From Marinomonas rhizomae (GTDB lineage Bacteria > Pseudomonadota > Gammaproteobacteria > Pseudomonadales > Marinomonadaceae), in the NCBI RefSeq assembly GCF_003315485.1, contig NZ_QNSE01000004.1:248001-312000 (forward strand): a DNA stretch of 64,000 nucleotides, given 5' to 3'. The notes below the pieces were generated by a model, which made no database searches, had not been told where the DNA came from, and saw only the letters and a program-made list of their open reading frames with translations. The translations under genes were made by a program, and so were the position numbers. Positions 8,371-16,641 of this stretch are shown one piece after another (position 1 is the first letter of the stretch; each line of letters begins with the position of its first letter).

Positions 8371-9333
8371 TTATTCCTGCCACAGACCTTTTTCTTTGAA
8401 GTAACGAATGGCTCCAGGATGATATTGAATACCTGGGTAGTTTTTATTTGGCGTATTCACAGCTAGGGTTTTGAAGCCAGGATAAAGCTGTATCAAGGCG
8501 TCTTTGTGTTCCAAAATCGCTTTCACCATTTGGTAAACTTGTTCGTCTGATACTTTATCGTTGACCACTAGCACGTTATCCCAAGTTAGCATCTTCATTG
8601 CTTTTTCTAAGCCGACAAGGTGCGGTGTAGGTTTGGCTTCGGAAAAATAAAACGCTGGACGTATTTTTAAGATGGCGTCTTGCGCAGCTTGATCGGTGTT
8701 AACTGGTAAAAATTTCACACCGCCGACGGAGGCGTCTACTTCTGCAACCTTTGGTCCGCCTATGGCAAAGTAGGTGGCGTCAAGGCGCCCTGATGATAGA
8801 TTATCGGCAGCGCGAATTAAGTCAGGGACAGGGACTTTTTTAACGTCATTCCAAACTAATCCACCCGTGGCTAGCATGGCTTCCATATGGGGGCGGCCAA
8901 TTGGAAAGGCATTCCAGCCAGAGGCAACGCGTTTGCCTCTTAGGTCTTCGATTTTATTGATACCTGAATCTTTACGCACAAAAATGCCAATAGGTTGGGG
9001 GCTAATGCGCAGAGCAATGTTTAAATGGCTGCGTTCTCGGCCTTGGTAATCGCCTTTCCCCTGAACTGCGACAATGGCGTCGTTGACATCATTAATGGCG
9101 AATTCAGCTAGGCCTTGGTTAACCGCATCCATCATGGCTCGATTTCCACTGTAAGGCTGAACGACTAGATTAATGTTTGCTTTGGAGCGACCTACATTAG
9201 CAATACCATTGCTCATGGTATTCCACACAGACCCTTGCGGCGGCGAGGCGATAGACAAGATTTGAGCCGAGGCGCTGGCGGATATGAGCGCAATAGAGCA
9301 TGCTGTGATGAGTGGTAATAGGGATTTCTTCAT
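8371..9333 (-). CDS. TAXI-family TRAP transporter solute-binding protein
   Basis: Periplasmic binding protein that delivers substrate to the fused TRAP permease encoded next. The start used is the ATG at 9333: GGAGAG lies 4 nt before it and it yields a clear signal peptide (KKSLLPLITACSIALISASA, cleaved after the Ala-rich stretch). The longer reading frame adds 27 non-signal residues and is rejected. The mature protein shows the TAXI pattern: ILSIASPPQGSVW near the N terminus, NDVNDAIVA, LRGKRVASGW and a C-terminal HPGAIRYFKEKGLW. Length (320 aa) is typical. The ligand is unknown; an aromatic carboxylate is likely from context. Confidence 0.9.
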   Translation of the reverse strand: MKKSLLPLITACSIALISASASAQILSIASPPQGSVWNTMSNGIANVGRSKANINLVVQPYSGNRAMMDAVNQGLAEFAINDVNDAIVAVQGKGDYQGRERSHLNIALRISPQPIGIFVRKDSGINKIEDLRGKRVASGWNAFPIGRPHMEAMLATGGLVWNDVKKVPVPDLIRAADNLSSGRLDATYFAIGGPKVAEVDASVGGVKFLPVNTDQAAQDAILKIRPAFYFSEAKPTPHLVGLEKAMKMLTWDNVLVVNDKVSDEQVYQMVKAILEHKDALIQLYPGFKTLAVNTPNKNYPGIQYHPGAIRYFKEKGLWQE

Positions 9334-9423
9334 TGTTCTCTCCAGATCATTTATATTTATTGTTTGCTGGCTAACACGCTCTTGATGGTTTTTTACGTCA
9401 CCATGCAGAGCCAAAAATATGCT

Positions 9424-9738
9424 TTAACTAAATTTTAGGAAAACCTGCCCGTTTTCCATTCGAGTTGCATAAGTCTTGATATCTTGGGTAAGTGGCTCGC
9501 TCATGGCTTTGCCACTCTTTATACAAAATCGCCCTTGATGAAGAGGGCATTCGATTTCACCATCCTCTAAGAATCCGTCACTTAACAGAGCGTGTCCGTG
9601 CGTACAGACGTTGTCTGTGGCAAAGACTTCATCTTCGACCTTATAAAGAGCGACCTGATGACCATTAACATGAATGCCAATGACGTCGTCTTCAGGGATA
9701 TCATCCATTTGAATGGTGCTGATCCAGTTATCACTCAT
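9424..9738 (-). CDS. nagAb: Rieske [2Fe-2S] ferredoxin of the salicylate hydroxylase system
   Basis: Small electron carrier between the reductase and the oxygenase. The 104 residues hold a complete Rieske motif: Cys45-Thr-His47-Gly and Cys64-Pro-Leu-His67-Gln-Gly. Length and layout match the naphthalene-dioxygenase-type ferredoxin NagAb. AGGAGG lies 9 nt before the ATG at 9738. It follows the oxygenase subunit genes by about 30 bp and precedes the transporter genes. Confidence 0.92.
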   Translation of the reverse strand: MSDNWISTIQMDDIPEDDVIGIHVNGHQVALYKVEDEVFATDNVCTHGHALLSDGFLEDGEIECPLHQGRFCIKSGKAMSEPLTQDIKTYATRMENGQVFLKFS

Positions 9739-9771
9739 ATGGGAATGCCTCCTATCGTTGTTTTTAATGGC

Positions 9772-10245
9772 CTAAATTGGATAAATAAGTGAATTTAGAA
9801 TCATCTCATTGTCGAAAATACAAAGACGAGATTCTAACTTTATGCTGTCTTGAGTGATTCGAATGCGGTCAAGGTAACGGCCAACATTAAACACTTCGGC
9901 AATGCCGTCATTTTTGGTACGTAAGACGGTGTAATTGGCTTGCGACTCAATAATGCCGGTATCCGATTCGCTAAGGATCAGGGGGGATGAGACCATATGG
10001 AGCTGGTGGTAAGGGTCGTGAAAAATGGTTTCAGTGATACCGTAAATACGGTCTTGCAGCATGCCTTTACTGGTGAGTGATAAAGCGGCCATGGGTAAGT
10101 TTCTGTCGTAATTTTCACGCGCCTGAACCTTGTAAATACAGTCGTCAGTGAACATATCGAGCCATGCGCTCCAATTAGCTTGGTCAACGACGGTTGCGTA
10201 GTTTTGGTAGAACTGAGTTAATCTTAGATAGTTTTCTGTTTTCAT
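9772..10245 (-). CDS. nagH: Salicylate 5-hydroxylase small (beta) subunit
   Basis: Beta subunit of a Rieske non-heme iron oxygenase with an SnoaL-like cone fold and a structural role. Family-typical segments are the opening YLRLTQFYQNYATVVD, FTDDCIYKVQARENYDR, a middle TIFHDPYHQLHMVSSP and the ending ESRLCIFDNEMILNSLIYPI. I use the ATG at 10245 because GGGAG lies 7 nt before it; an ATG two codons earlier (10251) overlaps the upstream stop as ATGA but its Shine-Dalgarno would be only 1 nt away. The pair with the large subunit gene directly upstream is translationally coupled. Confidence 0.92.
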   Translation of the reverse strand: MKTENYLRLTQFYQNYATVVDQANWSAWLDMFTDDCIYKVQARENYDRNLPMAALSLTSKGMLQDRIYGITETIFHDPYHQLHMVSSPLILSESDTGIIESQANYTVLRTKNDGIAEVFNVGRYLDRIRITQDSIKLESRLCIFDNEMILNSLIYPI

Positions 10246-10247
10246 GG

Positions 10248-11504
10248 TCATACTCCCATCACTTTGCGCCAGTAGGCGTACATGCCGCGGATCAAGGTTT
10301 CAGACACCATATGATCGGTGTCTTCTATCTCTTTTCCACCCAGTTCTGCTAATGATCGATGGAAAGGTTTCTGCTCGAAACCTTGCTGGGAGAATTCAAT
10401 GACTTCACCATCATCTGCGGAAACAAAACCTGCTGGACCAAAGAGGTTAGCCTGGCGTAAACGCCGTTCTGTCATTTCAGGCGTGTCGTCTTCGTAACCA
10501 AAGTGTGTCCAGACAAAGTCGAAGGAACCATGGCCGTTTGGCTGAATATGACGAGTACTGACGCTATTAACCTGTTGTTGCAAAATAACACTTGGGAAAA
10601 GCGTCATCATGACGGCAGTAGGGCCGTCCCACCATGGCTCTACTTCTACATCCAAGAAACTAGGGTCATTGAGTTGCATGGATTCTTTAAAACTAGAGAC
10701 ATTGGTAGTTTGTGTGTCCTTACCACCGGAACCACGAGTCGAGATCATCGCGGCATGGCGAAAATGCTGATCCATTTTTAATTCTGACCGGTTATCTGCG
10801 CGCCATAAGCCAAACGTAACAAACCAGGTGTGCAATAAGCCAGGGTGATAAGGGTCTTTGATGTTTTCCTGCATTAGTTTCCAATTGCCCGGAATGCGTT
10901 GCTTGTTATAACCCAATAAGGTGAGTTTTCGACCATTAAACATGCGATCGAAATAGGACAACATGGTTGGTCCCAGAAAGTCTTCAAGCGACTCTATGTC
11001 ATGATCGAAGCTGGCAAAAACCACGCCACCACGTTCCGCGACTAATAGCTTGGTTAAGCCATGGTCTGACGTTTTAAAATCTTTGGGCATTCCGCCTTTA
11101 GCTTTACCCTCTTGTTTTACGCCTCGCCGGAAAGGAACACCTTGTAAATTGCCTTCTAAATCGTAATTCCACTGGTGATAAGGGCAAGTAAAGCTTTTTG
11201 TATTGCCATGTTTTTCACGACAAAAGCGCATGCCACGGTGGGCGCAGACGTTTTCTACAACATAAATGCTATTGTCTTCATGGCGAACCATAATGACAGA
11301 GCGTTCGCCGATGACGGTACGTTTGAAGTCGCCTGGTTGAGGTATCTCGGCTTCCAACCCGACATAGCACCAATGATTACGATAGAAAAGTCTTTCTAGT
11401 TCCTGTTTATGAATGTCTTCATCCGTATAGGCCCAAAAAGGAATTCGGCTGGTGTCTTCATGTTCCCATACGTGGGTCATGGGAATGCGATTTTCATGAC
11501 TCAT
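10248..11504 (-). CDS. nagG: Salicylate 5-hydroxylase large (alpha) subunit, Rieske oxygenase
   Basis: Catalytic subunit that hydroxylates salicylate to gentisate. The Rieske domain has CAHRGMRFC and CPYHQWNYDL, supplying two Cys and two His for the [2Fe-2S] centre. The catalytic domain has NIKDPYHPGLLH, giving the bridging Asp and the two His ligands of mononuclear iron. Wider similarity, such as WCYVGLEAEIPQPGDFKRT, RQRIPGNWKLMQ-like KQRIPGNWKLMQ and HIQPNGHGSFDFVWTHFGY, fits NagG of Ralstonia U2 as I remember it. The ATG at 11504 follows AAGGG by 8 nt; a GTG three codons earlier is rejected. No naphthalene dioxygenase alpha/beta genes are present, so the entry substrate is salicylate or a close analogue. 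Confidence 0.93.
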   Translation of the reverse strand: MSHENRIPMTHVWEHEDTSRIPFWAYTDEDIHKQELERLFYRNHWCYVGLEAEIPQPGDFKRTVIGERSVIMVRHEDNSIYVVENVCAHRGMRFCREKHGNTKSFTCPYHQWNYDLEGNLQGVPFRRGVKQEGKAKGGMPKDFKTSDHGLTKLLVAERGGVVFASFDHDIESLEDFLGPTMLSYFDRMFNGRKLTLLGYNKQRIPGNWKLMQENIKDPYHPGLLHTWFVTFGLWRADNRSELKMDQHFRHAAMISTRGSGGKDTQTTNVSSFKESMQLNDPSFLDVEVEPWWDGPTAVMMTLFPSVILQQQVNSVSTRHIQPNGHGSFDFVWTHFGYEDDTPEMTERRLRQANLFGPAGFVSADDGEVIEFSQQGFEQKPFHRSLAELGGKEIEDTDHMVSETLIRGMYAYWRKVMGV

Positions 11505-11597
11505 TTTGTTCACCCTTTTTATCTTTATTGTGGGTTGAATGTTGTCCTTTTAAGAAATGACTGGTTTCCTATAAAGGCATTGTTTTTAGTTAAAAAC

Positions 11598-12584
11598 TTA
11601 TACTCCGCTCGGGTAGAAGGCGTCGGCGTATATTCGTTCGATGTTCGCGCGGCGTTTGGTGCAGGCTAGAGAAGCGGCTTCCACCATTGCTGGTGCACCA
11701 GCTAAATAAATTCGCCAGCTTTTAAGGTCGGGGAAATTTTCTGCGATGGCGTCAGTGACCAAACCTCTGAAGTGTGGGCTATTCGGTTTTGTATGGTCCA
11801 AGGCGATTAAATATTGGAAGTTGCTGTGTCCTGAAGCTAAACGATCCAGATAGTCTAAACCGTATAAATCTTCTTCTGTTCGAGCTCCAAAGATCAAATG
11901 AATATCGTTCTGCATGCCGGATTCTAAGGCACCGCGAACAATTGAAATAATAGGGGCGAGCCCTGTGCCTGTGGCGATGCAAAGCATGGGGTCGGTATTT
12001 TTACGTCTTAGGTAAGACGCGCCCAGTGGACCATTTAGTTTGATGGATGCACCGACTTTCATCTGTTCATCCAGTTTTGACGTTACGCGTCCATTTGGGA
12101 CTAGACGAATATGAAATTCTAGAGTGTCGTCCTCTGTTACTCCTGCCATGGAATAGGAACGGGTGCCATCTTCTCGCCAGAAGCTGAGATTCGAGAATTG
12201 TCCGGGAGAATAGTCAAACGCTTTGTTGGTTTTAAGTCTCAGTCTGCGAACATCTTTAGATAGTTCGTCGTAAGAGACTACTTCTGCTTTTAGGGTTTTT
12301 GTTGGGTGTGTGATGATTTCATCAGGCTCAGGAATTTCAATGACTGAATCAGTTTCTATACGGCTTTGGCACGCTAAAACGAATTGGCCATGCTGTGCTA
12401 AACGCCCTTCTGCTGCGGATGGTCCACTCACCGAACCTTCTATGATTTTGCAGCGGCAGGTTCCACAGCGACCGGATAAGCAGCTATAAGAAATGTCGAT
12501 GCCATTTTCCAAAAATGCCTCTAGTAAGGTGCTGCCTTGTGATGCTCTGATTGTTTTGTTGGTAGGTTTAATGAGTATATCCAT
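11598..12584 (-). CDS. nagAa: Ferredoxin reductase of the salicylate hydroxylase system
   Basis: Moves electrons from NAD(P)H to the Rieske ferredoxin. The 328 residues begin with a plant-type [2Fe-2S] domain (CLSGRCGTCRCKII, with a fourth Cys in LACQS about 30 residues on). An FAD-binding domain follows (RSYSMAG) and then an NAD-binding domain (CIATGTGLAPIISIVRGAL). This domain order matches NagAa/NahAa. It is the first gene of the nine-gene minus-strand operon and is divergent from the NahR-like regulator. Confidence 0.92.
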   Translation of the reverse strand: MDILIKPTNKTIRASQGSTLLEAFLENGIDISYSCLSGRCGTCRCKIIEGSVSGPSAAEGRLAQHGQFVLACQSRIETDSVIEIPEPDEIITHPTKTLKAEVVSYDELSKDVRRLRLKTNKAFDYSPGQFSNLSFWREDGTRSYSMAGVTEDDTLEFHIRLVPNGRVTSKLDEQMKVGASIKLNGPLGASYLRRKNTDPMLCIATGTGLAPIISIVRGALESGMQNDIHLIFGARTEEDLYGLDYLDRLASGHSNFQYLIALDHTKPNSPHFRGLVTDAIAENFPDLKSWRIYLAGAPAMVEAASLACTKRRANIERIYADAFYPSGV

Positions 12585-12639
12585 GGTCGCTCTTGCTTAT
12601 TATTGTTTGATTTATGTGCGATGCTCTTGTATGAAGCTG

Positions 12640-12705
12640 ACTATAGAAGTTGTTGAGATATTCAGATATAAAATAACTCTTATAATGTATATTCACGATA
12701 GTGAG
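12640..12705 (-). promoter_or_regulatory. Candidate NahR-type operator and promoter for the salicylate operon
   Basis: ATTCACGATAGTGAG at 12691-12705 matches the NahR site I recall from naphthalene plasmids, ATTCACGCT-N2-TGAT, at 11 of 13 specified bases, and contains the inverted repeat TCAC-GATA-GTGA. On the minus strand a possible -10, TATAGT, lies at 12645-12640 with no good -35, as expected of an activator-dependent promoter. A start near 12633 would put the operator centre at about -65, where NahR binds at its own targets. The consensus is from memory and the start site is inferred. Confidence 0.65.
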
Positions 12706-12714
12706 ATCTCTAAC

Positions 12715-13620
12715 ATGATTCGCCTACAAGACATTGATTTAAATCTGTTGGTCGTTTTCCAACTAATGTACCGAGAGCGCAAAACTGGGTTGGTGGCTGA
12801 GCAGCTAGGGTTGACTCAACCGGCAGTCAGTAATGCCTTAGCAAGATTGAGGTTAGCGCTGCATGATGAACTGTTTGAACGAACGGCTCGAGGTATGAGA
12901 CCGACGCCATTTGCAGACAGTATTGCGGAGTCTGTTGGCTATGCGTTAAGTACATTGCAAGACGGTTTAAATTATCAGGAGCGTTTTGATCCACTTTTGA
13001 GTGATCGATCTTTCTGCATTAATATGACGGACTTAGGCGAGATCTATATGTTGCCTCGGCTAATGGCATACCTTGCTGAACATGCTCCTAATATTTCAGT
13101 TAGTACGGTGAGAGACCAAGGTCAGTCTTTGAAAGAAGAGTTGGAAACAGGAAGTGTGGATCTTGCTATTGGGTTGTTACCTCAGTTAGAGGCGGGGTTT
13201 TATCAGCGAAGGTTGTTCGAGCAAGATTATGTCTGTTTGATGCGTGAGGGTCATCCTCATGCGAAAGGGGTCATTACCTTAGAAAGCTTCTCTGAGTCGG
13301 AGCATATTGTGATAGAGGCTCAGGACACTGGACATGGTCGTGTAGAAAAATTATTAGCTAAAAGTGGTATTTTACGAGTGAGTAAATTGAAGTTGCCGCA
13401 CTTTATTTCTGCTCCATATATTGTGTCGAAAACGGATCTAATTGCCACAGTGACTGAAAAATTGGCACTGCAAACTGCGGAGAATCTAAAGCTGATCGTC
13501 AAGCCTCATCCTGTCGATATTCCTCCGGCTCAAATCAATATGTTTTGGCATCGACGTTATCATCAAGATACGGGTAATATTTGGTTTCGGAATCTGATTT
13601 TTGAATTGTTTTCAGAATAA
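12715..13620 (+). CDS. nagR: LysR-family regulator of the NahR/NagR type
   Basis: A 301-residue LysR-type activator very like NahR over its whole length. Examples are IRLQDIDLNLLVVFQLM at the start, LGLTQPAVSNALARLR in the recognition helix, NMTDLGEIYMLPRLM, STVRDQ, VDLAIGLLPQL and the end INMFWHRRYHQDTGNIW. NahR activates in response to salicylate, consistent with the divergent salicylate 5-hydroxylase operon. The reading frame is open 74 codons further upstream, but that extension overlaps nagAa, has no family similarity and crosses the operator, so ATG 12715 is the start. The Shine-Dalgarno is weak (GAGA). Confidence 0.92.
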   Translation: MIRLQDIDLNLLVVFQLMYRERKTGLVAEQLGLTQPAVSNALARLRLALHDELFERTARGMRPTPFADSIAESVGYALSTLQDGLNYQERFDPLLSDRSFCINMTDLGEIYMLPRLMAYLAEHAPNISVSTVRDQGQSLKEELETGSVDLAIGLLPQLEAGFYQRRLFEQDYVCLMREGHPHAKGVITLESFSESEHIVIEAQDTGHGRVEKLLAKSGILRVSKLKLPHFISAPYIVSKTDLIATVTEKLALQTAENLKLIVKPHPVDIPPAQINMFWHRRYHQDTGNIWFRNLIFELFSE

Positions 13621-13627
13621 TATTTAT

Positions 13628-13667
13628 AAAAACAAAAAGCGAATCAAATGATTCGCTTTTTGTTTTT
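13628..13667. terminator. Bidirectional terminator between nagR and gbcA
   Basis: AAAAACAAAAAGCGAATCA (13628-13646) and TGATTCGCTTTTTGTTTTT (13649-13667) form an almost uninterrupted perfect inverted repeat with U-tracts in both directions. It serves the two convergent genes nagR and gbcA. Confidence 0.9.
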
Positions 13668-13701
13668 CTAGAGGGACTAGAAAAACATTCAGGGATGTGC
13701 G

Positions 13702-14976
13702 TTATTTGGTGTTTAGATTTTTTTGTACTGTCGAGGAATACCAGTCTAAAAAATTGATAACACCAAATTCGTAGGTTTCTGAGTAAGGACCAGGTTGGTA
13801 ACCGATGGAGTTAATGCCTAGTTGGTTGCGTTCGCCGAGGACTTTGTCTTGTTCGTTGGTAGCGTCCCACACTTTGCGTAAGGTATCTGTCTCGTAATCG
13901 ATACCTTCTACAGCGTCTTTGTGAACAAACCATTTGGTTGTCACTATGGTTTCTTGAGCCGATACAGGCAGCACCCGAAAAGCGATGAAATGGTCTGATT
14001 GCATATGATTCCACGAGTTGGGTAAATGCAGAATTCGCATGGAGCCAAGTTCGGGGTTTTTTATACGGCCGAGCATTTTTGTGCTGGCGGCTGTGCCATC
14101 GATCGTCATTACTTTGGTACTTTTCTTTAAAGGCATGCGTACGATGCGATTACGCTGTACTTCACCAAAGCTTTTTAGCTTATGAGGAATACCTTCTGCA
14201 TCCCACTGATTTGATTGCTGTGCGTAATGCTCTAAGAAGTCTTGTGTGGCGCGAGGGTCCTCCGTATCGTCCCACTCTAATAAGGTATGGAGTAATTCTG
14301 GATGGCTGCCTGAGCAGTGATAGCATTCGCGATTGTTTTCTAATACCAGTTTCCAATTAGCACGTTCGTACATGGTGGATTCAACGGCCAGTTTGGTGTT
14401 TTCCACGTCGTAGGGTTCCATGTATTCGTCTAGCGTGACTAAGAAGTCGTCAAATTCATCGGTTGGTTCTGTTTCACCTAAGCAAACAAAGATGAAGCCG
14501 CCGCCTGTTTTGCAAAACGCCGATTTTAGGCCATGTTGCTTCATGTCAAAGTCTTTGTTCATTTCTGTGCCGGCAAACAATAAGTTGCCTTTCAGGTCGT
14601 AAGTCCATTGGTGATAAGGACATACTAGATTGGCAACCTTGCCCCTGTGTTCCGTACACAGTATTGAGCCGCGGTGTCGACAAGTGTTGTGAAAGGCGTT
14701 CACGTTACCTTCGCCGTCACGCAGAATCAGTACCGGATTTTGCCCTATCTCGACGGTGATATAGTCGCCTTTTTTCGGAATTTCACTGGTCATACCCACA
14801 AATAGCCACTCTTTTTGAAAGACTTCTTCCATGTCGATTCTGAACATGTGTGGGTCGTTGTAAAGTTGGGCGTCGAGTGAGTAGTTGCTAGGACGTTTTT
14901 CTAGCATGTTTGTCATGGCTGTTTTCGCTTCGTTTAAGGAAGCATGGCGTACATTCAGGAGGTCGTGTTGATTCAT
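13702..14976 (-). CDS. gbcA: Glycine betaine monooxygenase, Rieske oxygenase subunit
   Basis: Oxygenase component that removes one methyl of glycine betaine as formaldehyde, giving dimethylglycine. The 424 residues have a Rieske centre (CRHRGSILC and CPYHQWTYDL) and a mononuclear iron site (ENNRECYHCSGSHPELL). Long stretches agree with my memory of Pseudomonas GbcA, for example LLFAGTEMNKDFDMKQHGLK, ANWKLVLENNRECYHC, TTKWFVHKDAVEG and YQPGPYSETYEFGV. ATG 14976 is used, with AAGG 9 nt before it; a TTG seven codons upstream is rejected. It is divergent from the reductase gene gbcB across a 280-bp control region. Confidence 0.94.
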   Translation of the reverse strand: MNQHDLLNVRHASLNEAKTAMTNMLEKRPSNYSLDAQLYNDPHMFRIDMEEVFQKEWLFVGMTSEIPKKGDYITVEIGQNPVLILRDGEGNVNAFHNTCRHRGSILCTEHRGKVANLVCPYHQWTYDLKGNLLFAGTEMNKDFDMKQHGLKSAFCKTGGGFIFVCLGETEPTDEFDDFLVTLDEYMEPYDVENTKLAVESTMYERANWKLVLENNRECYHCSGSHPELLHTLLEWDDTEDPRATQDFLEHYAQQSNQWDAEGIPHKLKSFGEVQRNRIVRMPLKKSTKVMTIDGTAASTKMLGRIKNPELGSMRILHLPNSWNHMQSDHFIAFRVLPVSAQETIVTTKWFVHKDAVEGIDYETDTLRKVWDATNEQDKVLGERNQLGINSIGYQPGPYSETYEFGVINFLDWYSSTVQKNLNTK

Positions 14977-15256
14977 CTTTCTGGGCCTTAATGACAAAAA
15001 GAGTGTTGGAATGCGTCTTTTGACTACGAGGCTATAGTCGCTTAATCAATGGGGAAAGAAATGACCATTAACGACAGGAGTTGATACATAAATCGACTCG
15101 TGATCGCTGGTGTTTTCTAGCTCTGACTGCCATGAGCAACTAATTGTCGCGCAGAGTTAACTTGCGTTGATCAACAGGATCCAGAATGGCTCGAAACGGT
15201 GTCACTCTTTTTCATTAAGAGTAGGTGTAAGACAATTTTAACTAAGAGATTTCAAT
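14977..15256. promoter_or_regulatory. Divergent control region between gbcA and gbcB
   Basis: This 280-bp stretch has no gene and must hold promoters for both gbc genes. It contains a short inverted repeat, GACTA (15022-15026) and TAGTC (15035-15039). I could not identify a GbdR site with confidence; in Pseudomonas this AraC-type protein activates both genes, so sites are expected here. Confidence 0.5.
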
Positions 15257-16387
15257 ATGACCGACTCCTCTTCTAGCTCTATAGTGAATGCTGATTATTT
15301 AGCACCGGTAAATACTCAGACTTGGGTGAATGGACGTCACAATGTTCGTTGTGTGAAGGTAATTCATGAAACGTGGGATGTGCGTACGTTTTGCTTTATG
15401 GCGCAGCAACCGGTCATGTTCTTTTTTAAGCCAGGACAATTTGTCACGTTAGAGTTAGAGATTGAAGGTAAGCAGGTGATGCGCTCGTACACGATTTCGA
15501 GTTCGCCTTCTGTGCCTTATAGTTTTTCGATTACGGTAAAACGTGTGCCGGGCGGTGAAGTATCGAACTGGTTACATGACAATATGTCGGTTGGCACTGA
15601 GTTGGCGGTGCATGGTCCTGTTGGTCAGTTTAACTGTATCGACTTTCCCGCAGAAAAAGTCTTGTTGTTATCGGGTGGTGTTGGCATTACGCCCGTGATG
15701 TCGATGGCGCGTTGGTGGTTTGATACCAATGCCGACGTTGATATGACCTTTATTCACAGTGCTCGTTCTCCGCGCGATGTTATTTATACTCGTGAGTTGG
15801 ATCACATGGCGGCGCGATTAGATAACTTTGGTTTGTATTTGATTGTCGAACGTATGGAAAACGGTTTGCCTTGGCAGGGTTATCGAGGCTATTTGGACGC
15901 TTCCAAACTCGACATGATTTCTCCTGATTTTATGGAACGAGAAATATACTGCTGTGGGCCAGCACCTTATATGAAAGCGATTCGTGCCTTGTTGCAATCG
16001 CGTGGTTTTGATATGAGTCACTACCATGAGGAATCTTTTGGTGCGACACCGGCTAGTGTGGTGGAAGATGCAATAGAGCAAGCCGAAGTAGCTCAGGCCG
16101 AAGCGGATGCGGTGAATCAAGAAGACTTATTGCGTGTCGAGTTTATTGGCAGTGGTAAGAGCATTCAGATACTGGCTGGAGAAACATTGCATAACGCTGC
16201 GGCAAAACTGGATTTAATGATCCCTAAAGCTTGTGGTATGGGAATTTGTGGGACTTGTAAGGTCTTGGTGAAAGAGGGCGAAACTCAGATGGATCATAAT
16301 GGCGGGATTACCGATGATGATGTTGAAGCTGGCTATGTGTTGTCTTGCTGTACGGTGCCAAAATCAAACGTGGTGGTAGAGTTTTAG
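15257..16387 (+). CDS. gbcB: Glycine betaine monooxygenase, ferredoxin reductase subunit
   Basis: Electron-transfer partner of GbcA. The 376 residues begin with an FAD-binding ferredoxin-reductase domain (PGQFVTLELEIEG, RSYTISSSPS), then an NAD-binding domain (LLLSGGVGITPVMSMARWW; CCGPAPYMKAIRALL). They end with a plant-type [2Fe-2S] domain (CGMGICGTCKVLV, final Cys pair in LSCCT). This flavin-first, iron-sulfur-last order is characteristic of GbcB and the reverse of NagAa in the same window. An acidic linker rich in Ala and Glu (about residues 258-290) separates the domains. AAGAG precedes the ATG. Confidence 0.92.
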   Translation: MTDSSSSSIVNADYLAPVNTQTWVNGRHNVRCVKVIHETWDVRTFCFMAQQPVMFFFKPGQFVTLELEIEGKQVMRSYTISSSPSVPYSFSITVKRVPGGEVSNWLHDNMSVGTELAVHGPVGQFNCIDFPAEKVLLLSGGVGITPVMSMARWWFDTNADVDMTFIHSARSPRDVIYTRELDHMAARLDNFGLYLIVERMENGLPWQGYRGYLDASKLDMISPDFMEREIYCCGPAPYMKAIRALLQSRGFDMSHYHEESFGATPASVVEDAIEQAEVAQAEADAVNQEDLLRVEFIGSGKSIQILAGETLHNAAAKLDLMIPKACGMGICGTCKVLVKEGETQMDHNGGITDDDVEAGYVLSCCTVPKSNVVVEF

Positions 16388-16641
16388 GTATTGGCGAATT
16401 TTTATTAAATAAGCGTTCAATAAAAGCGCAATCTTGTTCTATATTAGTGCATGGTGTTATGTTCTATAGGTTAACTATATTGAGGTTTAGGATGGTTTAC
16501 TCTCTATAATCGACAGGCATTGCGTGAATATACAATATGGCACCTTGGTTTTTGTATTTCCTTTAAAAATAAAAAAGTGCTCGTTTAAACATGGTCTGGA
16601 TTTTGCCTGTCTAAATGAAGCACACATATGAGGACACTAAT
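16388..16641. other. Promoter region of gbdR
   Basis: About 254 bp without a gene between gbcB and gbdR, AT-rich. It has no strong hairpin to terminate gbcB, so read-through into gbdR is possible. I see no confident operator. Confidence 0.4.

Noticed and set aside
9772..11504. Naphthalene or anthranilate dioxygenase
   Set aside because: The alpha and beta subunits fit NagG/NagH better, downstream genes process gentisate, and no naphthalene dioxygenase or catechol genes are present.
12493..12714. A 74-residue N-terminal extension of the NahR-like protein
   Set aside because: It overlaps nagAa on the other strand, has no similarity to the family and crosses the operator and promoter; the family start is at 12715.
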